From: Dysgonamonadaceae bacterium | GTDB lineage: Bacteria; Bacteroidota; Bacteroidia; Bacteroidales; Azobacteroidaceae | Assembly: GCA_031259075.1 (NCBI GenBank) | Contig: JAIRLY010000329.1 | Location: 1 to 35,972 of the forward strand | Length of the DNA: 35,972 bases | Reading direction: 5' to 3' | Translations under genes and position numbers: made by a program | Shown: positions 24,403 to 32,832 of the stretch, one piece after another | Layout of the letters: each line of letters starts with the position of its first letter | Position numbering within the stretch: the stretch's first letter is position 1 | The notes under the pieces: model-generated | Databases searched by the model: none | What the model was told of the DNA's origin: nothing | What the model saw: the letters and a program-made list of their open reading frames with translations, nothing else

Positions 24403-26685
24403 CTATTTTACAATTTCAAATTTCGCAAATTTCAGTAGTAACTGTTTTGTTCCTAAAGCTTCAAACTTTATAACTGCCTTTGCATTTTCTTTTTCACCCG
24501 ACAATTCTATTATTTTTCCAATCCCAAATCGTTCATGTTTGACGGTATTACCTACAGTCAGGTTTCCAATACTATGATGAGTGATTAAATCGGATTTATC
24601 AGTTTCAATTTGTGCTAATTTTCTTTGATTTGTATAATAACCGGGTTGCACAAAATTTGGACGAGGGTCGGATTCGAACCCGAAAATTTTGTTATTCGGT
24701 TTTTTGAAAGAAAAATCACTTGGCAAATGCAAATATTCAGGATCAATATCATTGATAAACCGGCTGGGGTTGGTCGTAATGAATTCTCCTTTGGAAAAGC
24801 GATTTTTTGCATAAGTCAAAATTACATTTTCTTCGGCTCGTGTTATGGCAACATAAAACAGACGACGTTCTTCTTCCATTTCTTTAGGCTTGTCTCTGTT
24901 TCGTTCGGAAGGAAATAGATTTTCTTCTAAACCGACTACGAATACATTTTTAAATTCTAATCCCTTTGCAGAATGGATAGTCATCATCGTCACATAATTG
25001 ACATTTTCATTTTCTTTATCCGTATCCTGGTCGGTTAACAGAGAAATCTCAGCCAAAAAATCACCTGTATAAATATTCGTATTTCCTTCTTCCATCCGGC
25101 TGGAAACGAATGTATATAAACTGTTCATCAATTCATTTATATTTTGAATGTGGCTTAATCCTTCAGGCGTTTTATCTTCGTATAACTCGCTTAACAACCC
25201 TACCGTTTCAATAATACTTCCTCCTAATTCGTATACGTTCATTGAAGTATTGTTTTCGCGAAAACTATTTATTAATTCTTTGAATCCGGACAATTTCCTT
25301 GCTGTTCCGCTATTGATATTCAGATTGTAATCCTGCGGATTGGACAATATTTCCCATAAACTGACGCCGTGAATACCGGCTGCTGCTATTATCTTATTCA
25401 ATGTTGTATCTCCAATTCCACGAGCCGGATAATTGATAATTCGTTTAAGCGCTTCCTCATCATTCGGATTAATCACTAATCGCATGTAAGCGATCACATC
25501 TTTTATTTCTTTACGTTGATAAAAAGATAGACCGCCATAGATTTTATATGGAATATTTATTTTACGCAAAGCTTCTTCAAAAATCCGGCTTTGAGCGTTG
25601 GTGCGATACAGTATTACAAAATCTTTGTATTCATATTGGCGCAACATCCGCATTTCTGTAATTAAACTTGCTACATTATATCCTTCTTCGTAATCCGAAT
25701 AAGTGCGAATTACTTTAATCTTTTCTCCCTGTATTTTTTCCGAATAGACCGTTTTGTATATTTGTTCTTTATTTTTCCGGATCAGAGAGTTGGCTGCATT
25801 AACAATCATTTGGGTAGAACGATAATTTTGTTCGAGTTTGAATAATTTGCTTTCGGGATAAGTTTCTCTAAAATTCAGAATATTTCCGATATAAGCGCCG
25901 CGAAAAGAATAAATACTTTGTGCGTCGTCACCCACTACACATACGCGGCGGTGGTCGGCCGCCAATAATCTTACTATTGCATGTTGCACTTGGTTTGTAT
26001 CCTGATATTCATCCACCATGATAAACCGGAATTGATTCCGGTATTGTTCGAGTATCTCCCTGTGACCGTCGAAAAGCAAGTAGGTGTATAACAAAAGATC
26101 GTCAAAATCCATTACTTCGGAAGTCTTGCACCGGTTCCAGTAAGTGGTATAAATTTCATGTGTTCTTCCTCTTTTCAGTTGATTGTCCATTTCAATCAAA
26201 TTTCTGTCTAATGTGTAATTTTTGGGCGTAATCAGTGCATTCTTAACTCTGGAAATATGCGATTGAATGGTTGATGGTTTATATATTTTATCATCTAAAC
26301 AACATTCTTTGATGATGGCTTTGATCAGATTTCTAGAATCTTGCGAATCATAAACTGTAAAATCGGAACGGAATCCGATTTTATCCGAGTTTCGTCTGAG
26401 AATACGGGAAAAAAGGGAATGAAAAGTTCCCATCCACAAGCGGCGTGCAATATCTTCTCCCATGATTTGAGCGATACGTGATTTCATTTCCCGTGCGGCT
26501 TTGTTGGTAAAAGTCAGTGCTAATATATTATAAGGAGATATTCCGTTCTTCAACAAATAAGCTATTTTGTAAGTAAGAACCCGCGTTTTCCCTGATCCTG
26601 CGCCTGCAATAATAAGCGAAGGCCCCTCGTTATAAAGTACTGCTTCCTGTTGACTCTTGCTGAGTTGTTGAAGAAGTTGTTCCAT
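24403..26685 (-). CDS. uvrD: UvrD/PcrA-type ATP-dependent DNA helicase
   Basis: 760 residues, superfamily 1A. Motifs in order: Q motif LSKSQQEAVLYNEG, Walker A AGAGSGKTRVL (about 28-38), FTNKAAREM, DEYQDTN (motif II), GDDAQSIYSFRGA (III), EQNYRST (IV), TIHSAKGLEFKNVF (V) and ERRLFYVAITRAEE (VI). The C-terminus has a small beta-rich domain (VKHERFGIGKIIELSGE) like the PcrA Tudor-like RNA-polymerase-binding tail. It unwinds DNA 3' to 5' in nucleotide excision and mismatch repair and removes proteins from DNA. Whether to name it uvrD or pcrA is a matter of convention. Confidence 0.95.
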   Translation of the reverse strand: MEQLLQQLSKSQQEAVLYNEGPSLIIAGAGSGKTRVLTYKIAYLLKNGISPYNILALTFTNKAAREMKSRIAQIMGEDIARRLWMGTFHSLFSRILRRNSDKIGFRSDFTVYDSQDSRNLIKAIIKECCLDDKIYKPSTIQSHISRVKNALITPKNYTLDRNLIEMDNQLKRGRTHEIYTTYWNRCKTSEVMDFDDLLLYTYLLFDGHREILEQYRNQFRFIMVDEYQDTNQVQHAIVRLLAADHRRVCVVGDDAQSIYSFRGAYIGNILNFRETYPESKLFKLEQNYRSTQMIVNAANSLIRKNKEQIYKTVYSEKIQGEKIKVIRTYSDYEEGYNVASLITEMRMLRQYEYKDFVILYRTNAQSRIFEEALRKINIPYKIYGGLSFYQRKEIKDVIAYMRLVINPNDEEALKRIINYPARGIGDTTLNKIIAAAGIHGVSLWEILSNPQDYNLNINSGTARKLSGFKELINSFRENNTSMNVYELGGSIIETVGLLSELYEDKTPEGLSHIQNINELMNSLYTFVSSRMEEGNTNIYTGDFLAEISLLTDQDTDKENENVNYVTMMTIHSAKGLEFKNVFVVGLEENLFPSERNRDKPKEMEEERRLFYVAITRAEENVILTYAKNRFSKGEFITTNPSRFINDIDPEYLHLPSDFSFKKPNNKIFGFESDPRPNFVQPGYYTNQRKLAQIETDKSDLITHHSIGNLTVGNTVKHERFGIGKIIELSGEKENAKAVIKFEALGTKQLLLKFAKFEIVK

Positions 26686-26716
26686 TGACTATTTAATTGT
26701 CTTATGTAAAGTTTGA

Positions 26717-27103
26717 TTATTCCGGATTATCAATCGCAATTACTTCTATTTCTACTAAAGCATTTTTGGGTAATGTTTTTACGGCCACTGCCGAACGGGC
26801 CGGATAGGGTTCTTTGAAATGTTTTGCGTAAACTTCGTTCATAGCGGCAAAGTCGGCCATATCGGATAAAAAAACAGTTGTTTTCACTACATTATTCAAT
26901 GTTAGATTAGCTTCCGTTAATACCGCTTTTATGTTCGTGAAAATTTGTTCGGTTTGTTCGACAACGAATCCCGGAACAAACGTTCCGGTTTCCGGATTGA
27001 TTCCTAACTGTCCGGACAGGAAAACAATATTTCCCGTTTTAACTGCTTGAGAATAAGGGCCGATAGCGGCAGGAGCATTTTTAGTAGCGATGGATTGTTT
27101 CAT
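26717..27103 (-). CDS. ridA: RidA family reactive intermediate deaminase
   Basis: 128 residues, the standard length. RidA hydrolyses reactive enamine/imine intermediates such as 2-aminoacrylate released by PLP enzymes. Marks are APAAIGPYSQAVKTG, FLSGQLGINPETG, the active-site ARSAVAVKTLP with the conserved Arg, and the C-terminal VEIEVIAI. It has its own -7 box and is followed after 31 bases by the helicase gene. Confidence 0.95.
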   Translation of the reverse strand: MKQSIATKNAPAAIGPYSQAVKTGNIVFLSGQLGINPETGTFVPGFVVEQTEQIFTNIKAVLTEANLTLNNVVKTTVFLSDMADFAAMNEVYAKHFKEPYPARSAVAVKTLPKNALVEIEVIAIDNPE

Positions 27104-27148
27104 TTATTTTGTGTTTTTAATAAATTTAAAACGCTATGATATTATCTG

Positions 27149-27156
27149 CAAAGGTA
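27149..27156 (-). promoter_or_regulatory. -7 promoter box for ridA
   Basis: On the minus strand TACCTTTG matches TAnnTTTG, 45 bases before the ridA start. It suggests ridA-uvrD-nspC is transcribed separately from the tadA pair. Confidence 0.5.
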
Positions 27157-27186
27157 ACGACTAAATATGAAATAAAAAAGGACGTC

Positions 27187-28146
27187 TTACAACCAGCCGT
27201 TTGTGCGGTACCATTTCAAACATTCGTTAATTCCGCTTTTTAAATCATAATCGGCTTGGAAGTCCAAGTCGGCTTTAAGAGGAAACGTATCGCAAGTCCA
27301 GTCGCGTTGTTTCATAATATTGTATTTATCGCGGTTGAGTGTTGCGGGTTTTTTTGTAAACCGGGCCATTTTTTCGGAAATGATGCATACTGTTTTTAAT
27401 AAAGCGAAAGGGATTCTTATTTTGAGAACATGTCTTTTTCCTAAAGCGTTTTTAACTATTGTGATATATTCTTTATCTAAATAACTGTTTCCATCCGTAA
27501 CAAAGTAAGTTTTCCGGACAACCGGACGTTCTAAAGCAAGAAAAACAGCTTTTACCAAATCTTTCACATAGATGAAAGTCAGCTTTTGTGTTTCCAAACC
27601 GGCAGCTATATCTAAGCCTTTTTGAACGGCTTTAAGAATAAGAAAATAATCTTTTTCGCGAGGACCATATACTCCTGTTGGGCAAAGAATCAGATAAGGA
27701 AATGCATTTTGATTTTCTAAAAATAGTTCTGTTTTCCGTTTACTTTTTCCGTATTCCGTTTCACATTGGGAATGAGCGCTCAAGCTGCTCATAAAAATAA
27801 ATTTTTCAGGTATTGCGCCGGTTTCTTGAAGCGTTTCAATTAAATTTTTTGTGAAAAGATAATTTATACGTTCAAAATCGGATGGATTTAAACATTTGGT
27901 TATTCCTGCATTATGGATTATATAATCCCATTTTCCGTATTGATCGACTTGTTCGAGAATCTGCTTTTTTAGTTGATCCTTATCTGCATAATTCAAATCA
28001 ATAAAGCGGATGGATAAATCTTTTAAATATTCCTTATTGCTATTTTTACGGACGCCCGCCCATGTTTGCCAACCGTTATTCACTGCTTCTTCGACTAAGA
28101 AACTTCCGATAAATCCGTTTGCACCTGTAATTAAAATTTTTTTCAT
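27187..28146 (-). CDS. NAD-dependent epimerase/dehydratase, extended SDR
   Basis: 319 residues. N-terminal Rossmann motif TGANGFIGS (7-15), Asp after strand 2-3 region, IHNAG at about 96-100, catalytic Ser/Tyr/Lys set in FMSSLSAHS and EYGKSK. The C-terminal half is the variable substrate domain, with CPTGVYGPREKD typical of the extended SDR class. The protein would oxidise, epimerise or dehydrate a nucleotide sugar or a sterol/flavonol-like substrate; the sequence alone does not say which. It overlaps tadA by four bases and so is in one operon with it. Confidence 0.85.
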   Translation of the reverse strand: MKKILITGANGFIGSFLVEEAVNNGWQTWAGVRKNSNKEYLKDLSIRFIDLNYADKDQLKKQILEQVDQYGKWDYIIHNAGITKCLNPSDFERINYLFTKNLIETLQETGAIPEKFIFMSSLSAHSQCETEYGKSKRKTELFLENQNAFPYLILCPTGVYGPREKDYFLILKAVQKGLDIAAGLETQKLTFIYVKDLVKAVFLALERPVVRKTYFVTDGNSYLDKEYITIVKNALGKRHVLKIRIPFALLKTVCIISEKMARFTKKPATLNRDKYNIMKQRDWTCDTFPLKADLDFQADYDLKSGINECLKWYRTNGWL

Positions 28147-28586
28147 CGTTTATTTTGAAAAAAGCGTTTCATTAAACCGGCTGCTTCTTCGGCCAAAATT
28201 CCATGCGTCACTCTGGTTTGAGGATGTAATGTCAGAGGTGCAAATTTCAAGTAACCTCTTTTTTCGTCCGATGTTCCGTAAACAATTCTTGAAATCTGCG
28301 ACCATCCCAGTGCGGCAGCGCACATCGGGCACGGTTCCACAGTCACATAAAGGGTACAATCAATCAAATATTTTCCACCCAAAAACGAGGATGCAGAAGT
28401 AATTGCTTGCATTTCTGCATGAGCGGTTACATCGGTAAGCGTTTCCGTAAGATTATGGGAACGGGCAATAATCCGGTTATTACAAACAATAACAGCGCCC
28501 ACCGGAACTTCGTCTTTTTCATACGCTTTTTGCGCTTCCAAAAGCGCTTGTTTCATATAGCGTTCGTCGTAATTTAATTCTTCCAT
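28143..28586 (-). CDS. tadA: tRNA-specific adenosine deaminase TadA
   Basis: 147 residues, a zinc deaminase that converts A34 to inosine in tRNA-Arg(ACG), allowing it to read several CGN codons. The catalytic motif is HAE (His56, Glu58), and the other zinc ligands are Cys86 and Cys89 in EPCPMC. VPVGAVIV and ARSHNLTETLTD are also family features. First gene of the leftward pair with the epimerase; the -7 box lies only nine bases upstream, so its mRNA may be nearly leaderless, or ATG 28556 (MKQALLEAQ) may be the true start. Confidence 0.94.
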   Translation of the reverse strand: MEELNYDERYMKQALLEAQKAYEKDEVPVGAVIVCNNRIIARSHNLTETLTDVTAHAEMQAITSASSFLGGKYLIDCTLYVTVEPCPMCAAALGWSQISRIVYGTSDEKRGYLKFAPLTLHPQTRVTHGILAEEAAGLMKRFFQNKR

Positions 28587-28594
28587 TCGGGATA

Positions 28595-28602
28595 CAAAAA
28601 TA
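28595..28602 (-). promoter_or_regulatory. -7 promoter box for tadA
   Basis: On the minus strand TATTTTTG matches TAnnTTTG. It lies nine bases before the tadA ATG, implying a leaderless or nearly leaderless mRNA. Confidence 0.4.
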
Positions 28603-28674
28603 AATCCTTAGATTCGAATTAAAAAGGAAAATGGAATATTTTTTTCTACTGTCGACCGACTAAATGCTTTTTAC

Positions 28675-28682
28675 TATCTTTG
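28675..28682 (+). promoter_or_regulatory. -7 promoter box for a leader or small RNA
   Basis: TATCTTTG matches TAnnTTTG. Transcription from it would begin near 28690, just before the foldable stretch at 28709-28780 and over 190 bases before the first gene. Confidence 0.45.
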
Positions 28683-28708
28683 CTCATAAATTGTAATTTC
28701 TATTGTGG

Positions 28709-28780
28709 TACAACAACAAAATTGTAACTTTTGGCCGTTCTTTATTACGGCTGAAATTTTAGCCGGTCAGTTATGTTGTA
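28709..28780 (+). ncRNA. Foldable leader or small RNA candidate
   Basis: The contiguous 3' arm CGGTCA-GTTA-TGTTGTA (28764-28780) pairs with TGGCCG (28732-28737, one G-U), TAAC (28725-28728) and TACAACA (28709-28715), giving 17 pairs interrupted by one 9-base and one 3-base bulge. It follows a promoter box. It may be a leader acting on the cluster or an independent small RNA; no known riboswitch class is recognised. Confidence 0.35.
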
Positions 28781-28799
28781 AAACATAAAAATAAATTAG

Positions 28800-28827
28800 T
28801 ATAGATATAATATTATATCTATATTTG
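28800..28827 (+). promoter_or_regulatory. 24-bp perfect palindrome overlapping a -7 box
   Basis: TATAGATATAAT and its exact complement ATTATATCTATA adjoin without a spacer (28800-28823). The last four bases are the start of TATATTTG (28820-28827), a -7 box. A dimeric repressor bound here would cover the promoter of the accessory cluster. The first gene starts 61 bases after the box. Confidence 0.6.
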
Positions 28828-28888
28828 CAAAAAAATGTAAAATTTATCTCCGGCGGAGCCAGCCGGTTTAACAAAACGGACAAACAAC

Positions 28889-29440
28889 ATGTATAAGGAA
28901 CTCACTGAACGGCTAAATCAAGTATTAAGACGTAAAAATGTCATTGTGAAACTTTGGAACGAAGAAAAATTTAACAAATGTACATCTGAAGAACTGAAAA
29001 TATTTACTTCGGAACTGGAACAGGGCGCGATGAAAAATGTCCCTTGCTACGAATCGAATAAACGAGGGAAAAACTGGATGGCTAAAATCAGCATCAATCC
29101 GGGAGCGCCAAACGGTATGAATCGAGTGTTCTGTAAGCGTGCTTATGGTGATTTTTACTATTTTGTAGATGAATTAAATGTTAACGACATTGTCGAATTT
29201 GGTGCAGATTATTATTACGGTCGAGGAAACAGATCTTCTCACAGAGAGTATGGAGTTATCATCTCGTTGTCTGAAGTTGAAATTCAATTTGCACTTTTTG
29301 AAAATCATTATGATGCTTTTCATTTGGTGAAGAAAAATCATTATGATCCTAAACACGGATTACTTCTTGAAAAAGAACGTCTTGAAAAGCGATTGAATGA
29401 AATAAACCAAAAACTCATTGAGAATGGACACATTAGTTGA
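28889..29440 (+). CDS. Unknown protein, first gene of the accessory cluster
   Basis: 183 residues, no recognised family. The first 50 residues look helical, the middle is rich in aromatic residues (FYYFVDELN, FGADYYYGRG, HREYGVIISL) and probably forms beta strands. The C-terminal 30 residues (LLLEKERLEKRLNEINQKL) have heptad-like Leu/Ile spacing and should form a coiled coil, a likely dimerisation or partner-binding segment. No signal peptide or membrane helix. The 3' end overlaps the helicase start by 17 bases (ATG) or 23 bases (TTG), so it is coupled to the rest of the cluster. Confidence 0.75.
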   Translation: MYKELTERLNQVLRRKNVIVKLWNEEKFNKCTSEELKIFTSELEQGAMKNVPCYESNKRGKNWMAKISINPGAPNGMNRVFCKRAYGDFYYFVDELNVNDIVEFGADYYYGRGNRSSHREYGVIISLSEVEIQFALFENHYDAFHLVKKNHYDPKHGLLLEKERLEKRLNEINQKLIENGHIS

Positions 29441-31079
29441 TATAAAAAATCGGATAAGAGGTTCAAAACTTTGGACGAAAAGTGGAATTACCCGCGTCTA
29501 TCTTCCATATCGCATTAATAAAAAAAATGTAAGAACAGACTGTTACTTAGAAATTATTAATGACAAATTGGAACTATTGGTTAAAGTTAGGTCGCTTTTG
29601 TGGGATGTACACCCTAATTGGTGCGATTTGCAAGCCGAAAAACTGAAAGAAAACCTTACAAAGCAATATTATGAAATTATCCATGATTGCGAAAAGAAAC
29701 GGCGGAAAATTCCGCTTCATATCCGCCTGCAAGATAATACGATCCCTCTATGTCATAACAGTATGTTGCATCAAATTAAAGCGTTAAAATTCCTTTGCTC
29801 TATGAAAGTAGCCGCATATTTTGGCGATACCGGCGTCGGAAAAACGAAAGTAGCGATTGATCTGGCGTCCTCTCGTTTCGTTGCTGGAAAAATAAATAAG
29901 GTGATGGTATTTTGTCCGGTTTCAACCATTGATAATTTCAAAATCGAAGTTAATTTATTTTGCCGGTTCTCAAAGTTAATTTGGCAATATTTTGGGATCG
30001 AAAGTATGAGCATGAGCGATCCGGTTTATCTGGAGGCTTTGAACATGGTCGATAATGAAACTATGATTATCATTGATGAAAGCCATTTTGTGAAAGGAGT
30101 AAAAGCAATCCGTAGCGAAAGAATCAAAAAAGTTTGTGATCGTTGTACATACAAACTGATCATGACCGGAACTCCAACCACGGATAACGTTCATGATTTG
30201 TATATGCAGTACAGTATGTTAAGCGAATTGATAACAGAATGTAAATCATGGTCGAAATTTGCCGAACAATTCCTCATATTAGGTGGTTGGGATTGCAGAC
30301 AAATTATCGGATACAAAAATCTTGAATATTTGACAAGCCTTATTGAACCATACACTTATCAAACATTGAAAAAAGAGTGTCTGCAATTACCGAAAAAATC
30401 ATTCCAAACATTTACTTGTAGACTTACAGAAAATCAGGAATATTACTATTACCTGTTAAAGAAAAAGCTACTTGAAATTATTGAAAATACCAAAGACGAT
30501 AATTTGCGTCCGGAAACGATATTTCTTTATCTGACGCGGATGCAACAAGTATCATGTGGATATATTCGACACGACGACGGACAGTTCGAATATATCGGAA
30601 CAAAAAAATTTGATCTGATAGATAATTATATAGATATTAGTAAGCAAACAATATTTTTTTGTAAATATATATTTGAAGTTGACTTATTGATTGAATATCT
30701 TGGAGATATAAATTGTGTAGAATTTACCGGAAGAAATCGAGGAAACCGCTATGAAAAATTAAAACAATTTTCAGAAGGAAAAAAGAAATATTTTGTAGCA
30801 ACGATGAGTTCCGGAGGAATCGGTTTGAATGGGCTTCAACAATGCAGTCAAATGATCTTTTTTTCCAACTCGTTCAAATATTCGGAGCGAAAACATTCTA
30901 TCGGAAGAATCGACAGGGAAGGGCAAAAAAACCAAATGTTGATAACCGATATGATTACTTCTGCCGGGATTGACTGGAAAATAATACACAATTTGTCTCG
31001 TAAACGTAATTTATCGGATGAAATAAAACGGTTAATAGGAAATAAAATTAAACTCCGAGAGTACATACAATCAATTTAA
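29424..31079 (+). CDS. SNF2-type DNA helicase/translocase
   Basis: 551 residues from ATG 29424; a TTG at 29418 two codons earlier is possible. Superfamily 2 motifs in order: I GDTGVGKT (134-141), II DESH (218-221), III TGTPTTDN, V-like TMSSGGIGLNGLQQ and VI IGRIDREGQ (Arg495). The DESH box and IGRxxREGQ are characteristic of SNF2 translocases and of the short phage-encoded members. An N-terminal region of about 120 residues before motif I is not recognised. It would move along double-stranded DNA using ATP without necessarily separating strands. In context it may bring the PP-loop and ParB-like partners to DNA, which is inference. Confidence 0.88.
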   Translation: MDTLVDIKNRIRGSKLWTKSGITRVYLPYRINKKNVRTDCYLEIINDKLELLVKVRSLLWDVHPNWCDLQAEKLKENLTKQYYEIIHDCEKKRRKIPLHIRLQDNTIPLCHNSMLHQIKALKFLCSMKVAAYFGDTGVGKTKVAIDLASSRFVAGKINKVMVFCPVSTIDNFKIEVNLFCRFSKLIWQYFGIESMSMSDPVYLEALNMVDNETMIIIDESHFVKGVKAIRSERIKKVCDRCTYKLIMTGTPTTDNVHDLYMQYSMLSELITECKSWSKFAEQFLILGGWDCRQIIGYKNLEYLTSLIEPYTYQTLKKECLQLPKKSFQTFTCRLTENQEYYYYLLKKKLLEIIENTKDDNLRPETIFLYLTRMQQVSCGYIRHDDGQFEYIGTKKFDLIDNYIDISKQTIFFCKYIFEVDLLIEYLGDINCVEFTGRNRGNRYEKLKQFSEGKKKYFVATMSSGGIGLNGLQQCSQMIFFSNSFKYSERKHSIGRIDREGQKNQMLITDMITSAGIDWKIIHNLSRKRNLSDEIKRLIGNKIKLREYIQSI

Positions 31080-31133
31080 ATTACTACTTTTATATTTTAG
31101 AACTCATTTTTAACTCTTAATTCATTTATTTGT

Positions 31134-31574
31134 ATGAATAAAAATATTCGATTTGAAGTTTTCCACGGCTTAGATGAACACGTGTATCGCTATGTAGCGC
31201 CTTATGCCATGACAATGTCTTACATTAAACGTAATGGAAACCCAATTACTACATCCGAAAAGCACAGTTGGTATGTAGGATTCGATGAAGATAATCAGAT
31301 GGTTTGTTTCTGTTCCGTAAAAGCTCAGAATAAAGCTAAAAAAATGCAAATTGGGAACTTGTTTATTTTTTCAAGAGAGAAAAAAATTTTTAATTTACTG
31401 GTAAAAAAGCTGATTAAAGATATTGCAAGCAAAGGAATATCTTTGGCGGCGTATGCCAATAATGAAAACAAAAACTGGTTTGTATTGTTAGGATTTGAAA
31501 CCGTTCGCACCGGCGTCAACTGGCATAACATGAAATATAATGACCGTTTACGAGGCAACAATAAAAAGACTTGA
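31134..31574 (+). CDS. GNAT-like acyltransferase domain protein
   Basis: 146 residues. The layout fits a small GNAT fold: HSWYVGFDEDNQMVCFCSVK as strands 3-4, KMQIGNLFIFSREKKIFNLLVKKLIKDIA as the acetyl-CoA binding strand and helix, and a C-terminal block LLGFETVRTGVNWHNMKY like the closing strands of GNATs. The usual Q/R-x-x-G-x-G/A loop is not clear, so catalysis is uncertain. A gap of 54 bases follows the helicase. Its last 35 bases overlap the PP-loop gene, so expression of the two must be tightly linked. Confidence 0.6.
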   Translation: MNKNIRFEVFHGLDEHVYRYVAPYAMTMSYIKRNGNPITTSEKHSWYVGFDEDNQMVCFCSVKAQNKAKKMQIGNLFIFSREKKIFNLLVKKLIKDIASKGISLAAYANNENKNWFVLLGFETVRTGVNWHNMKYNDRLRGNNKKT

Positions 31575-32832
31575 ATTTGTATTTTCGGAATTTGAATATG
31601 TATATGTTTCATTCTCAGGAGGTAAAGACAGTGGAGTATTACTCAATATCGCTATAGATTACGTCAGAGAACATTATCAAGACAGGAGGCTTGGTGTTTT
31701 TCACATTGACTATGAAGCGCAATATCAGTTCACAACCGATTATGTAAAACAAATTTTCGATTCCTTACCCAATTTCTGCGATAAATATTGGGTTGCCATT
31801 CCGTTGACAGTTCCGTCCTGTACCAGTATGTACAGCAACCATTGGATACCTTGGAATATACCTGAAAAAGATATTTGGGTGCGCCAATTACCGGAAGAAA
31901 GCATTAATATCCTGAATCATAAATTTGATTTCTATGAGTACGGAATGTTGGATTATGATTTTCAAAGACAGTTCGGGGATTGGATTCAACGAAAGACAGG
32001 AAAAAAAACGGCTTGCCTGGTTGGTATTCGGAGTAGAGAAAGTATAGACAGGCGCATTATGCTTGCCAATAGATTTAATGAGCGTAAATACAAAGATATT
32101 CTTTGGAGTACCGGAGGCTTATCGGATAGCCGGTTGCAATATAATTTTTATCCAATTCACGATTGGACTTCGGAAGACATTTGGATATACAACGGACGGT
32201 TTTGTAAACCATACAATAAATTATATGATTTGTTTTACAAAGCCGGTTTAAGCGTCGACCAAATGCGCGTTGCCAGCCCTTTTCTTTCGCAGGGACTGAA
32301 AACACTGCATTTATATAAAGTGATCGAGCCGAATACATGGGGACGAGTAGTAAGCCGTGTCAACGGCGTGAATTTTGCCGGAATATATGGCGGAACAACT
32401 GCTATGGGCTGGAAATCAATTAAAAAACCAAAAAGTCATACATGGAAATCATACCTCAAGTTTTTATTGTCTACACTACCGGAAAATACCCGTAATGCAT
32501 ACATCAAAAAATTCAAAGTATCGGAGGAATTTTGGAGCAAACGGGGTGGGGTATTGGGAGATGATGTAATTGGCGAAATCCAAGAAAATACGGATGCAAA
32601 GATTGAAATTATTGAAGAATCAAATTACAAAACAACAAAACGCACAGTGAAATTTCTCGAATATCCGGATGAACTGAATATCAGTGAATTTCAGGCTGTT
32701 CCATCCTACAAACGTATGGTTGTGTGTATCTTAAAAAACGACCACCTTTGCAAATACATGGGTTTTACAATGACAAAAGAAGAAATCGAAAGAAGAAAAA
32801 ATATAATGGAGAAGTATAAAAATACGCTATGA
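31540..32832 (+). CDS. IbrA-type PAPS reductase-like PP-loop protein (DUF3440)
   Basis: 430 residues. An N-terminal PP-loop ATP pyrophosphatase domain with SGGKDS at 26-31, followed by GVFHIDYEAQYQFTTDYV, GIRSRESIDRR and PIHDWTSEDIW, all typical of the PAPS-reductase-like proteins with a C-terminal DUF3440 extension (IbrA). IbrA of E. coli prophages acts with the ParB-like IbrB to switch on virulence genes; the reaction is unknown, but related PP-loop enzymes (DndC, TtuA, PAPS reductase) handle sulfur or activate nucleobases by adenylation. The start is fixed at ATG 31540, since no later Met precedes the motif. Its stop overlaps the ParB-like gene by four bases. Confidence 0.85.
   Translation: MTVYEATIKRLEFVFSEFEYVYVSFSGGKDSGVLLNIAIDYVREHYQDRRLGVFHIDYEAQYQFTTDYVKQIFDSLPNFCDKYWVAIPLTVPSCTSMYSNHWIPWNIPEKDIWVRQLPEESINILNHKFDFYEYGMLDYDFQRQFGDWIQRKTGKKTACLVGIRSRESIDRRIMLANRFNERKYKDILWSTGGLSDSRLQYNFYPIHDWTSEDIWIYNGRFCKPYNKLYDLFYKAGLSVDQMRVASPFLSQGLKTLHLYKVIEPNTWGRVVSRVNGVNFAGIYGGTTAMGWKSIKKPKSHTWKSYLKFLLSTLPENTRNAYIKKFKVSEEFWSKRGGVLGDDVIGEIQENTDAKIEIIEESNYKTTKRTVKFLEYPDELNISEFQAVPSYKRMVVCILKNDHLCKYMGFTMTKEEIERRKNIMEKYKNTL

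Larger units (their letters stand above)
28587..28888. other. Regulatory intergenic region before the accessory cluster
   Basis: Some 300 bases without a gene. It holds a leftward box for tadA (28595-28602), a rightward box (28675-28682) followed by a foldable leader (28709-28780), a 24-bp palindrome overlapping a second rightward box (28800-28827), and a small GC-rich hairpin, CCGGC / GCCGG (28850-28866), just before the first ATG. Confidence 0.6.

Noticed and set aside
24655-24690. A GGTTCGAATCC-like T-arm on the minus strand, as in a tRNA 3' end
   Set aside because: It lies inside the helicase gene, encodes in-frame GFESDP, and no acceptor stem, anticodon arm or D-arm can be drawn around it.
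28800-28823. The palindrome as an intrinsic terminator
   Set aside because: It is A/T-only apart from two G-C pairs, has no loop or T-run after it, and overlaps a promoter box.
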